The notes under the pieces were generated by a model. The model saw only the letters and a list, made by a program, of their open reading frames with translations, did no database searches and was not told where the DNA came from. Below are positions 38,823-51,900 of a DNA stretch of 64,000 nt, one piece after another; the stretch's first letter is position 1; every line of letters starts with the position of its first letter. The stretch lies in assembly GCA_935421135.1 (NCBI GenBank), contig OW285192.1, forward strand, positions 6,280,001 through 6,344,000, in the 5' to 3' direction. The position numbers and the translations under genes were made by a program. Origin of the DNA: Bugulina stolonifera (lineage: Eukaryota; Bryozoa; Gymnolaemata; Cheilostomatida; Bugulidae).

Positions 38823-39596
38823 ACCTACCCTACCCATACGAAACCACCTACCCTACCTTCGATACCACCTACCCTTCACTAAACAAGCATTGTAGACTTT
38901 AATAACGCATAAAAACTATTCCTAAAGTTGGGCTACATTCTCTTACCAGCAAATCAATGAAAAGATTTGTGAAAAAGCTCGTAGATGAGCTGTAAAATCC
39001 AATATTATTTATATTTATTTTTTGTTTTTAGATTTTTTCTTTGCCTGAGTACTATAGATTAAATTGAACCGCACAGCTTTATTACCTTACTATAAAGAAG
39101 CTCACAAAGTTCGTCATGAATCCAAGGCTAACATCAATGCTTTTTGTTGATAGAGTTATCTTCTCTCTACGTGTCAGTTAATTATTTTCTTCATAGAGTT
39201 GTCTTCTCTATAGATATTTGTTACGATCTAAAAATGGTCTTGAAAAACAGGTACCACAACATTTCCCATTTCCGTTTCACTTATTCTTCATCCAATTTTA
39301 GATCTAGACTCTTGAGTTTCACAAACTTTTCAGTAATATCTAATGAATTTGCTTTCTTGCACCTTTTCTCTACAACCCTTTTAGTATCTTGTGATGAGCA
39401 AGTCCAACAGTTTATTTTTAGGCCTATTTCTTTGTTAGTTATTTGTAATTTGTTTTTACTTTATTTTTATTGAAATTTTTATTCCAATTCTTCTACTCAT
39501 CTTTTATCTATCTATCTTATCTTTATCGCTTACCTTATTGAACCTATCATGTGATAATCAATAGTGAATAGAAATGGAAATAATCAGTAACAGCTT

Positions 39597-40975
39597 CAAC
39601 ATTAATTTTGGCACTGATGGCATTATAATGATTGGGTGCAACTCCCAAGGGCTTTACTATCAAGGGCCTGATAGTCTCATTTTTAGTGTCACCACCAGCT
39701 ATCCAAATAACTCTTTTCTTATACTTACATGATCATTATGAGTGATTATCATAAAAATATGATAATCGTATGATGGCATATTAAATATTTTGTGTGTAGT
39801 TATAATTGCTGCAGAAAATCAAACGCTATCTATTAGTTGTAACAATGTATGTTTTTTGTTTCGCTAACTTGCAGTTTATGGCAGGCATTTCCGTTCAAAT
39901 CTGTGGTTCATTGGTTTACTACTTCAATGAATCATTTCAAGACAAATGCTTCAGCTGGGAGTAGGCTTTCATATGTGAAGTCAAGTCAGGTTCTCAGTAC
40001 AGTGTAAAAATAGAACACCTCATGCATAAACCTCTCCGCAATTTGTGCTATTAATTATAATTATGGATCATTTTCATCTTTGTAGATGATCTTAGAAAGA
40101 CCTATGACTCTCACCACCGCAATTGTTCCTCACTCGCTAAAACAGGTGTGGGACACGAGGTGCACATCTCACAAGGGTAAACTTGCTTCACTAGATTCAG
40201 TGAAAATGCTGATCACAAGTGAAAAATGCACTTTCACTCATTTTAGTAGAAGGTTCGCGCTAACTGATGATTCATTTAGTCTGTCTTTTTACAGATGAAC
40301 ACCTGCCACTGTTAGTGGATGTTTCTCGGGACAATTTATACACAATTTGTATTGCCACCACATTCAACTTGTGCCTATATATTTGCCCTTGCAATAACCC
40401 TTCGCTCAAGCAGAATCCTTTGAGATAATCTCACCACCCGACATTCATGTTTAGCTGCAAAAATATGATATTTGTTACTGATGTGAGACTGCAACAACTG
40501 AATCACTAGAGGGAGTGTTTCCCTGCAATAGTTTGCAAAAGTGCATGTTACATCTTACTGACAATATCAGAGGTACAAACTGTAAATAGTGCTAGAGTTG
40601 TACCATCGAAAGCTCAATGAATTTTTAGTGGCCATGGGTGCAAGGCGCCTTTAAATTCGTTATTAGTCACTGCTGTCAAATTTCGTACAAATTAGATTGA
40701 GCAATGGTGAACTAGCGACAAAAGTTCCTTACTCACCAATCTAACCATTAGTTCCATCTGATCAAGGCCTGCATTGAACGCTCAGAACACCACCAACCTG
40801 GTGTCGTCACAACCACTAGTGAGTGCAATCACCAATAAATGGACCAACAAATTTAAGAAAGAATGACAACTAGGCAAATTTAGTGATGGCACTGAATGAG
40901 ACTATCAAGCTCTTAATAATAAAGCCCTTGGGAATTGCACCCAATCATAACAATGCCATCAGTACCAAATGAATG
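39597..40975. repeat. Nested inverted repeat inside the MULE-like element
   Basis: About 39615-39690 (ACTGATGGCATTATAATGAT, then GGGTGCAACTCCCAAGGGCTTTA) recurs inverted at about 40885-40965 with moderate divergence. It suggests that an older foldback element makes up much of the interior. Confidence 0.75.
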
Positions 40976-42833
40976 CAGAAAATACTAACAAACAAGACAT
41001 GCTGATTCAGTGATTATTGTGAATAGATATTGACTACAGATTTTAAAGATTTCCATATTAATTATATAAATATACAGTTATTAAGCTGGTTAGTGGTTTG
41101 AACTCCTTTTTTCACATCTAGGAGCTCTGTTAGGTGCATTAGATTACACCAATTTTAGCTAGTTTAGTTGAAATCTCATTCATTACAATTACTAACAATT
41201 GAGCAACAACAACTTTGAGTTTTCTCTCTACAAATATTATACAATCTTCATTTCTATTTTATAGTAGAATTATTAGAATACCACATTATAATAATAATTA
41301 TAATATAATAATAATTGAAATCATTTTGAAATTATTAAAAATAAAATTCTAAAAATTTATATACTTATACTAATACTTTACTAACTTTTACTAACTTACT
41401 ATTTCAAATTGGAAAGAATCTACATAGTAATATGTTCATGTCAGGCTTTCTAGATTATTATACATGTAGCTTGTTTTTGACTAAGCATTACTATGATAAG
41501 CCTCTGAGCTATAAGACATTACTTGGTAAAAATAGAGACACATTACATGATACAAAACATAAACATAATAGGCCTAAAAATAAACTGCTGGACTTGCTCA
41601 TCACAAGATACTAAAAGGGTTGTAGAAAAAAGGTGCAAGAAAGCAAATTCATTAGATATTACTGAAAAGTTTGTGAAACTCAAGTCTAGATCTAAAATTG
41701 GATGAAGAATAAGTGAAACGGAAATGGGAAATGTTGTGGTACCTGTTTTTCAAGACCATTTTTAGATCGTAACAAATATCTATAGAGAAGACAACTCTAT
41801 GAAGAAAATAATTAACTGACACGTAGAGAGAAGATAACTCTATCAACAAAAAGCATTGATGTTAGCCTTGGATTCATGACGAACTTTGTGAGCTTCTTTA
41901 TAGTAAGGTAATAAAGCTGTGCGGTTCAATTTAATCTATAGTACTCAGGCAAAGAAAAAATCTAAAAACAAAAAATAAATATAAATAATATTGGATTTTA
42001 CAGCTCATCTACGAGCTTTTTCACAAATCTTTTCATTGATTTGCTGGTAAGAGAATGTAGCCCAACTTTAGGAATAGTTTTTATGCGTTATTAAAGTCTA
42101 CAATGCTTGTTTAGTGAAGGGTAGGTGGTATCGAAGGTAGGGTAGGTGGTTTCGTGGGTAGGGTAGGGGTAGGTGGTTTCGTTACACCCTGGTACCACTA
42201 TCATCATTCATCATCCAAGCATGTGCAATCCGCGTAGGGGCAGTAGGGCTGTTATGTGACACTCACAAAATGTCAGGCTTTTTGCATATCAAAGTTCTTG
42301 TCATACCAATTATATCCAACCCTACTGCTTCTTTTTTGTCAAATCAATGGATTTTACCAATAGTGCCTGTAAATGATTGTAAACCATTCATTGCAAATAA
42401 AGATACTTGGAAAGAGTTGTCTACCCTTTTACGCTAAATTGTTGTTCGCACGATGATCTTAGGTTCTCATCAAGAACTATACTAGCCGATAATTGCTAGT
42501 CTGTATTTCCCGCCTGTGATATAGGTCTATCATTGAGTAGAAATACCTTCCTAGGCAGGTATAATTTTCTCTGTTAGGAACAATTATTCTTGCTCACCTG
42601 CTTGCTGGTGTTTTCAACTAGCGTTGAAATTGCAGACAAAATTAAATTAGGTGATACATGTAATAATTATAATAACCTTTTTTTGTAATTTAAAATTAAC
42701 AGTAAACCTTATTTTAATTCATTATAGCAATAATGAAGTGTATGAGAATGATCATTATTTTTATTGGTTGTAGTAATCAGTAATGATAATATATAATTAG
42801 TTTTATTTGCTTGTCACTAAGTACCATGTCTAG

Positions 42834-44582
42834 CAGAGTTGGGTCCAAATCGACTTGCAAGTCAATAAGTCAAGTCATTTCTAAAATTTTTCTCCACAAG
42901 GACGTGCTGCAGAACCTCTTCAGGTTGACAAAAACGGAGTTTTAAAGTTGTTGAAAGAGATCGATTGTGCAAAGTCTTGCGGTCCAGACGAATTAACAGG
43001 GAAAATGTTAAAAACTTTTTCTTCAATAATTTATACGTCTGCATCCGAAATTTTTTGTTACTCCTTAAAGACTTCCACTCTTCCATCTATATGGAAAGTA
43101 GCTAAAGTCATTCCAATTCATAAGAAAGGAAGTACGCAATCTGTCAGCAATTATCGTCCTATATCACTTACTTGCCTATTATGTAAACTTTTTGAACATA
43201 TATTATCATCACATATAAATAACATACTAAAGGACTTGAATTATTTCACTGATAGCCAACATGGTTTTAGAGCTGGAAGATCATGTGAAACCCAGTTGGC
43301 CCACACACTTGGCCATATTTCCTACCTGCGTGACACTGGTAAAACAGTAGATCTAATTATCTTAGATTTTTCTAAAGCTTTCGACTCTGTCAATCACAGA
43401 AAGTTATTGTACAAGATTAGAAGCATTGGTTTTAATAGCCTAATTTATTCATGGCTAGCGGAGTTTCTTCACAGTAGAGAACAATATGTGGTAATCGAAG
43501 ATACGCAGTCGACTAGGAAACCAGTTGTGTCTGGGGTTCCACAGGGTTCCGTTTTGGGCCCTCTTTTATTTTTAATTTATATAAATGACCTTCCACAACA
43601 AATTCAATCACACTGCAGACTATTTGCAGATGATGCTATTATATATAACACCAGTGAAGATAAACAAATTTTGCAAGAGGATTTGAAAGCTCTCCAGAAA
43701 TGGTCGTCTGAATGGCAAATGTCATTCAATTTTTCCAAATGCTTCTTTTTACAGGTTGGTTCAGATCATCAATCACAATATTTTTTTGACAACAAAGCAA
43801 TAGAGCGAGTAACATCTCATTCCTACCTAGGTGTGTGCCTCCAAAATAACTTGAAATGGGATTCGCAAATTTCCAAAATGGTAACTGCTGCAACCCAAAA
43901 ACTAGGTCTACTAAGAAGAGTCTTAAAAACTGCAGACACCAAGACTCGAAAAACAGCATATTTCGCAATAGTACGACCTCATTTGGAATATGCATCCCAG
44001 ATATGGGACCCACACCAAAGGAAATACATAAAACAACTTGAAAAAATACAAAATCAAGCATTAAGATTTATTTTCAGAATAAAAGGGCAAGTAAGTTTCA
44101 CAAACATAAGAGAACACACCCAAATAGAATCCTTAACTGAAAGGCGAAAAAAGGCCAGACTAAAACTGTTCCATCGTTGTATTACTGAGGGGATTGAACC
44201 ACCTTTCGATTACAATTACCTCAATAAGTATAATACGAGACAATGTCAAAACACCTACACACCATACATAAAAACTAGTCAATTTTATTACTCCTTCTGG
44301 CCAAAAACCATACGTGATATGCGTCTTGAGAGCTGATAAATAGTTCTTTTTTTTTTTTTTTTTTTTCTTTTCTTTTTTGTTGTTGTATGACATGATAAAT
44401 AATAAAAAAATATATAAATACTATTCTAAAGCACATATAAAAAATATAACAAAAAAAAAATATTCAACATGATAAATTATATATAAAAGGGAATAAAAGT
44501 TATCGAAAAAGAGAGAAAGAGGAAAAAAAAACATCCATATTGTGTTCCCACATCTCTTCCGTTTCCTGACGGTCTCAGTGGG

Positions 44583-44617
<35 letters not shown>

Positions 44618-45097
44618 TCAAGTCAGTGCTGCCTCTAGTCAAGTCAAGTCAGCCGCCATGCAAGTCACAAGTCAAGTCAAGGTCAACATGTCTACTTGCA
44701 AGTCGAAATGCAAGTCAAGTGGGAGACAACTTCAAGAATTTTGCATTTTCCAAAACATTACTTTTTTTCTTTTAGATAGTAGACATTCCAATGCATCAAA
44801 AATCATACCAAAGTGTAGCTTGGCATGTATGTTGTTATGCAATTATGGCAACTAGCCTATATGTTTAGTAATATTGGCACTATGGTTGAGACTGTACAAA
44901 ATTTTTATCCTCCATACATATTAATTGACTTGGCAGAAACCAAGTCAAAGTCACAAGTCATTCATGTGTCCGAGTCAAGTCAAGTCACATTGATGTGCAA
45001 GTCAAAGTCAAGTCAACATGTTGGCAAGTGCAAGTCAAGTCGACTTGTGACTTGACTTGGTAAGTCAAGTCAAATCTATGACTTAGACCCAGCTTTG
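42834..45097. mobile_element. hAT-like non-autonomous element with CAAGTC subterminal repeats
   Basis: A perfect 8-bp duplication ATGTCTAG lies at 42826-42833 and 45098-45105. The tips are CAGAGTTGGGTCC and, on the complement, CAAAGCTGGGTCT. Both ends carry many CAAGTC/AAGTCAAGTC repeats. The only coding sequence is a LINE inserted at 42878-44614; without it the element is roughly 0.5 kb. Confidence 0.9.
42878..44614 (+). pseudogene. 5'-truncated LINE with intact RT frame, inserted in the hAT-like element
   Basis: An open frame (to the stop at 44334-44336; first ATG 42948) covers almost all of a LINE reverse transcriptase: KVIPIHKKGS, YRPISLTCLLCKLFEHI, GFRAGRSCETQLA, LIILDFSKAFDSVNHRKLL, GVPQGSVLGPLLFLIYINDL, catalytic RLFADDAIIY, and a complete C-terminal region ending FWPKTIRDMR. 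The endonuclease domain is missing (5' truncation). After the stop come T- and A-rich tracts and a terminal run of about 25 A. AAGTCAAGTCA at 42867-42877 and 44615-44625 is the probable target duplication, though the host sequence is itself repetitive. A CR1/L2/Jockey-type family distinct from the copy at 37.5 kb. The uninterrupted frame suggests a young insertion. Confidence 0.9.
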
Positions 45098-45105
45098 ATG
45101 TCTAG

Positions 45106-45927
45106 TAGTTGACTTTAAATTGGTATAAACTTTGACAAATCTGGCTATGCTTGCAAATGCTTGCCTTAGTAACTGTAGGTATCTAAGCACATTACAATAT
45201 AAATGTGTCATATTAAAGAGTTTTAGCTTATTCTGCACAAGCCTTCTTTACGACTACATAGGCTTCCATAAACCATGTAATTACTGTTGGTCCAAGTGAG
45301 TGTGAGCTCACTGCCTGAAGATATTTGAAAGTTGATACTGACCAGTACAAGTAAATCTAGTTGAGTTTTTTATGTATTTTGACTTCTGTTGACTCTGCAG
45401 AGATTTTGTGACCCTGGGAAGGCTCAAAATGTTAACAATCTTTATAACTTTGTGTTTGACTGTGGCTGGAAGACACCAATTCCATTTGAAAGCAAATGAC
45501 AGAGAATCTCCATTGGTTAAATTTTTCTCAAAACAGACCTACCAGATTCCATGTATGAGAATATGCAATATGAAAACTCACAACTATATATACTATAACT
45601 ATTGTCTTTCACATGTATATATTTAATATTTATTAGTTATCGCTGCATTTTGTATTATTTGTTAAGACTAAATGGTTTCAAAAGTTCCCGGGGCCCACCT
45701 TATAGCTCAGTACCCATTGAGTATACATGAGCTCTCTCAATGGTTGGTTTCCCCTTGTAAGATAGTCCACACACAGTTGAGCATCTCAAACACAGACGTC
45801 CAGTATTAGTCCAGCATGACTCCAGGTAGCATGTATATATACACAAGTATGAATATATTTTAAGCTAAAAAGAGACTACTCTAATACAGAAAACCTTTAT
45901 CCTTATCCTTTATGTGATTCCCTTTAG
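45106..45927. other. Flank that should hold the first exon of the 5'-nucleotidase gene
   Basis: The first identified exon (45928) begins in the second-last base of a codon (one leftover base) without an ATG, so an upstream start exon is needed. I could not choose one with confidence; a short plus frame at 45408-45626 with a hydrophobic start (LTIFITLCLTVAG) is possible but unsupported. Confidence 0.35.
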
Positions 45928-48900
45928 ACTGACGGCCGAACGGAGACCACTGAATGTGAGATGGTGCAATAAGTACAAACAGTGCTATAGGAACGGATCT
46001 CTTCGGTATGTTGGAAATTCTAAAAGTATTAAATAGACGAAATGATTAATAAAATTATAGTGATTTGTAAGTATGCAGAACATATACATGCTAAAAGGAA
46101 TCTAGCAAATAGCAAATAAGGAAATAAGCAAATAGATTAAAATTGACTACTGGAATTAGCTGAGGTAAGATACAGTATAGGTATGAGAATCCACCACATT
46201 ATTACACTTGTATTCTAAAATATGCATTGCAATAATGATGGGTGATTTGAGTCTGTCAAGTAGTGTAGGAATTAAGTGTGGAGAGCCAAATGTGGACACG
46301 GTAATTTGAAGTTACTTAGTTTACATTTTGATCAAATTGAAAGTGTAAATTATCTGGAAGTTTATATTGTATTCCAGCTTATGCTTAATACTAGCATTAA
46401 TTAGTAGGTAGCTCTAATTAATGCTGGGATAATTGTTATGCTGACACTACTCTTTATTCACAGATGAAAGACCCTGTTTTAACCAATTCTATGGAATGAT
46501 AGCGGAGTACCTTCAACCAACTGTTAAAACAATAGTTGGGGAACGAATGATATAGCACCAGTAACAATGGTGTTAACTAGGACTAATTATGTCAGAGGGA
46601 GGCTCTATAATGTCTTATGCAGTAATACAAATAGGCAAACTCAGAGATGCATGTGTACAGAATCTGAAGCGGCAGCTACTTACCATCGACATTACGAGGA
46701 AATAGTGCAGAAAGCCAAAAGTATGTTTGTTTGGTCTACCATACATTATCATTCATTTAGTTGATGTGACTTGCACTGTCAAATCTTGAGTTATTTTGTA
46801 GCTTTTTATTATTTTTTAAGTAGACACAATATTTTACTACCCATTTACAATGCATCTGTTGATGGTGATAATTTGTGAATGGTCTCCTGTATTTAATTGT
46901 AGATACTGCATTGCCTTCCCCCATAGACAACCATGCTGTGTTTGCTAACAATGAGATTAATTTATCTGATGTCGATGTTTATGGGTTTGACTATGATTAT
47001 ACACTGGCTGGATACTCTGACTCGCTGCTTGATACAATATTTGAGATGGGAAAGCAAGCGCTTCTACGTACCAAGAATGTAAGTTTTACTTCCATCTACT
47101 CTTGTATTCTATCATAAATGTAGTTTTCCGCTGCAAGTTGTATGTACTGTGATAACAGTGCAGTATCGTATTATCATATTATAATTATATTGTATATCAT
47201 ATTATTTCAGTATCCGAAACTTTTGGAGAGATTGCAGTACAAACGAGATTTTGCTATCAGGGGCCTTCACTTCGATTTGAAAAAGGTTTGTATGTTTGTA
47301 TGCTCTAGATTTATTGGCAGGGAATGGTTGAATTATGGAGTTAGGTGCAGAAGTGGAGAAATTTGAGAGAGCATTTGTTCTTCACCAAAAATGAAGCAGG
47401 AGAAGTTGTCTTCTCTATATTTTGCTGGTTGACCGCCCTTACCCCAACCACAAACAAGGAACTAAGGCTATCCAAATTTCTCCACTACTGCACCTAACAG
47501 GAATTATGTTAACCCGTTGAACCAATTTATCTCTTTATGGTTATATATCAAACTTACCTTGAACGTAGCTTCTCCAAGCACTATCTGACATTATTATTAT
47601 ATTAATTGTAGTTACCTACCCGTGAAGTGGAGAGCACAACTCCAATAATTATAGTATCTACAAAATGTATCACCTGACATACAGTGTATTGGGCTATATG
47701 AACAACTTGCCAACCATTGTCAAGTGTAAGATATTGAATATTATACAACATCATATTCTACCTTTCCTTGTACCCACAGGGTCTTCTGATGAAGTTAGAT
47801 TCATTTCATCATATACAGAAAGATACAGTGTATCGGGGCCTGACCAGAGTCCCGTGGGACGAGGTTATTGAACAGTACTCAGGCTACCATGTGCCTGTGA
47901 AGAAGATGAACCAGTTCCATGGAACGGTACTAATAAGTCATTATATGTTGTTATAGCATTCACTCAGCCCTTACTCTTAGGCTTTCACATTTTCTGTCAA
48001 GTATTGTAATTGTACTATTGTATTGTAATATAGAATTAGTGGATGTGTTTTGGGTCATTTATGCAAGTCTATTGTACAGTTTTCAATCATTGATTAATTT
48101 ACAATCGTTTCCGTTTACTTTCTATTCCATGAGAAAGGTAACAGTATAGTGCTGTGAGCCATCTTACCAAACTATACTATAACTAGTCATTGTACTAGGA
48201 ATTCCTAGATTTGTGTTACATGACCTCTCATCTACAACTAAATTGTTTTGTAGGGTTCAGAGATGCACCAATTTGTAGACATCTTTGCCATACCAGAGAT
48301 ATCATTGATAACTCAAGTTATAGAGTTCTTCCAGTCTAAAGGCATAGCCTATGATCCTGAGTACGTCTTCTGGGATGTGAGGGTGAGCTGCAGCGGTTAT
48401 CTTTTATTGACTATTTAGACTGTGTTCCTAGTAAACTAGTACCTATTTATGTACTATTGTATTATAACACTGGCTAATTAGACCAGGTGTGCATTCAACT
48501 CTAATAACTAAGATTAATTACTCTTGTAGACTATTCAGACTGTGTTGTAGTAAACTAGTATAATTATATGCATTCTAGTACGCTAGATAATTGCCGATAA
48601 CATTACAATGTATATCACCCAAGTTTGATGTTATTTGGAATTCATTCTCATTTTCACAGTGTATAATTGTCCAAATATGCCACTGGATTTTCACCTGTTC
48701 TGAGTATGCTGGTTCTTATGCTCTTATATGTACCATCTACTGGACAGTTGATTGTCTAGTCGTTGTTGTATGAGCACACTCTTGTACACAGAATTAATGC
48801 CGATTTCATTGGGAGTTTGTCTTCTTTTGAAGAGCTCGGTGCAAAGTATCCACACGTCTGGGCAATTACACAGAGAAATTACAGCTAACCTGGAGAAATA

Positions 48901-51900
48901 TCTTACTAATGGTACAGAAATCTCACAACTGGTAGAGAGACTTAGTTCGTGTAACAAGAAACTCTTTCTCATTTCCAACAGCGGGTTTCCCTTCATGTAA
49001 GCTGCTGCCATAGTTGCAAGTAGTTTGCTGTCACTATTTGGATTGTAGGTGTAACATGTAGCCCGGGTGGCTCAGTCGGTAGAGCATGGGACTCTTAATC
49101 CCAGGGTCGTGGGTTCGAGCCCCACCTCGGGCGCGTGAATCTTTTTTAGCCTCAATAACGGAAATTGAAGTTAGTTAGCATGGAACATAAGCCGCTGCCA
49201 TAGTTGCAAGTAGTTTGCTGTCACTATTTGGATTGTGGGTGTAACATGTAGCCCGGGTGGCTCAGTCGGTAGAGCATGGGACTCTTAATCCCAGGGTCGT
49301 GGGTTCGAGCCCCACCTCGGGCGCGTGAATCTTTTTTAGCCTCAATAACGGAAATTAAAGTTAGTTAGCATAGAACATAAGCTGCTGCCATGGTTGCAAG
49401 TAGTTTGGTGTCACTATTTGGATTGTGGATGTAACATGTAGCCCGGGTGGCTCAGTCGGTAGAGCATGGGACTCTTAATCCCAGGGTCGTGGGTTCGAGC
49501 CCCACCTCGGGCGCGTGAATCTTTTTTAGCCTCAATAACGGAAATTGAAGTTAGTTAGCATGGAACATAAGCCGCTGCCATAGTTGCAAGTAGTTTGCTG
49601 TCACTATTTGGATTGTGGGTGTAACATGTAGCCCGGGTGGCTCAGTCGGTAGAGCATGGGACTCTTAATCCCAGGGTCGTGGGTTCGAGCCCCACCTCGG
49701 GCGCGTGAATCTTTTTTAGCCTCAATAACGGAAATTAAAGTTAGTTAGCATAGAACATAAGCTGCTGCCACAGTTGCAAGTAGTTTGCTGTCACTATTTG
49801 GATTGTGGATGTAACATGTAGCCCGGGTGGCTCAGTCGGTAGAGCATGGGACTCTTAATCCCAGGGTCGTGGGTTCGAGCCCCACCTCGGGCGCGTGAAT
49901 CTTTTTTAGCCTCAATAACGGAAATTAAAGTTAGTTAGCATAGAACATAAGCTGCTGCCACAGTTGCAAGTAGTTTGCTGTCACTATTTGGATTGTGGAT
50001 GTAACATGTAGCCCGGGTGGCTCAGTCGGTAGAGCATGGGACTCTTAATCCCAGGGTCGTCGGTTCGAGCCCCACCTCGGGCGCGTGAATCTTTTTTACC
50101 CTCAATAATGAAAATTAAAGTTAGTTAGCATAGAACAGTTCATGTTTAAACTATCCATGCCATGGATGAAGGTAGATGCAATTTATAAGGTAATTAGATA
50201 TGAACCTTTCAAATTTGTCACTAAAAATAAAAAAACACAACCTGCAAACACGTTTTAGGAGCAGTTGTTTTAAAAAAAATATACACTGTGACATCACAGT
50301 GTATTTTGCAGGTAATGGCAATTAGAAACCTCCTTTCCCATGTCCAATAACAACGCTCGTAGCCGAAGCAAAATTGTGCGCAGTGATTGGATAATAAAAC
50401 CTATTGTTTATTTTATCGTAAAACAGTAATTATTAATTGTTATATTCTATTTCATGCACAGGTTTACACTAATTATCAGACATGTGAAAGGAGGTTTCTA
50501 ATTGCCAACTCCTGCAGAATAATCCACTTCTGATTGGACAGTGGATATTTTTAAAAATTGCTCAAAAAACGTGTTTGCAGGTTGTATTTTTTGTTTTTAG
50601 TGACAAATTTTAAATGTTCTTATCAAATTACCTTATATATTGTATTTAGCTTTCTTCGTGACATCAATAGTTTAAGTATGACTACAATTTTCCATGAATA
50701 ATTTTATAATAGTGGAAGTTCTATGACCCGCTGTTCAAAGACCCGAAATTAATGACAAAATAATATTTGTGTAACTCTTTATCATAATCCTGTTCTATTT
50801 TTTACCCATTTTTTAGCAGACATTCTAAGTACACAGTACATGCTGAGTTGAGTGTATTATGTTGTTATAGAGATGCAGGTATGAGCCATATGGTTGGTAA
50901 AGACTGGCTAGACAGGTTTGATGTTGTTATTATCAACGCTAGAAAACCAGATTTCTTTACTTCTGCTAAAAGGTGAGCTAGCGGTTTTTTTAACATGATA
51001 TCTCTAACATGGAATACAATACAACCTGTACAGTATATGGCTGGTGTCTTGAAAGGTCCGAAATGACAGTCTACAATTGATTACTGCAGAATAAATAGTG
51101 TTATTGGTGCTCAGTGAAAATGTCTTTGGGTGGTATTTTGTAAATCAAAAATAAATTGTCGTGTTCAAGTATTACCTTTTGCAATCAAGTTTATGTTCTT
51201 CCCTTGTTGGCACTAATACTGTATATTCATAGCACTGAACTGCTAATTACTGTACATGTCAAGCTCTCTCTGGCATTATATAAGCTTTGTTAGCTGGAGT
51301 AAGGTGATGGTGTTACATTACACCGGTACCTAAAATACTTTCAGACCGTTCCGGATGTACAACCATGATACTAACTCTACGTTATGGCATCGTGTCACTA
51401 AGCTAGAGGATGGTTGTGTTTATTCTGAGGGGAATCTGTTTGACCTGCGTCAGTTTACTGGGTGGTCTGGTTCCAGGGTTTTATATTTTGGTGATCATGT
51501 TTATACGGACTTAGCTGATGCCACCCTCCATCATGGATGGAACACTGGGGCTATCATACCAGAATTAAAGGTACACAAGATAGTTACTTAAATAGTATAG
51601 TATAATATAACTCTGTATATAAATGTACATGTATGTGTGCTACTTGGTTATGCAATAGTTTTACTATCATATCCATGTTATCCTGTCGGTTGTTGTATTA
51701 GAGTGTAGTAGACAGATAAAATTAAGTAATAAGGCCAGTAGGAAGCTTTAGGGGTTTATGTTAGAGACTTGGGATAGTCTTTAGAGTGAGTTTGACGCTC
51801 ACTAATCTCCCCAACACTCTCAATACAACCCCCCCCCCCCCCCCCCCCCCCCCCGCTGAGTCTGCAGAAGATTTTGAGTGATTCGCTCACTAATGATTGG

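Larger units (their letters stand above)
37445..42189. mobile_element. 4.7-kb MULE-like foldback transposon, non-autonomous
   Basis: Inverted arms of about 620 bp (left 37445-39430 with a LINE inserted; right 41567-42189) begin GGGTGTAACGAAACCACC. A perfect 9-bp target duplication TGGTACCAC lies at 37436-37444 and 42190-42198. Arms carry subterminal CCTACCC repeats. Long TIRs with a 9-bp duplication are the pattern of Mutator-like elements. The interior has no transposase I can recognise but contains a second, nested inverted pair (39597-40975). Confidence 0.9.
48995..50137 (+). repeat. Six-unit 190-bp tandem array carrying the tRNA-Lys genes
   Basis: Each unit is a 66-bp leader (GCTGCTGCCATAGTTGCAAG...), the tRNA, a T6 terminator and a 3' spacer (CCTCAATAACGGAAATT...). 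The first unit begins at the splice donor of the exon ending at 48996. Spacer variants alternate (GAAATTGAAG and GAAATTAAAG; AAGCCGC and AAGCTGC) in units 1-4, showing a 380-bp higher-order duplication. Confidence 0.95.

Noticed and set aside
39144..39473. 109-aa frame also found inverted at 41652-41849
   Set aside because: It is duplicated because it lies in the inverted arms of the MULE-like element; no protein family is recognisable.
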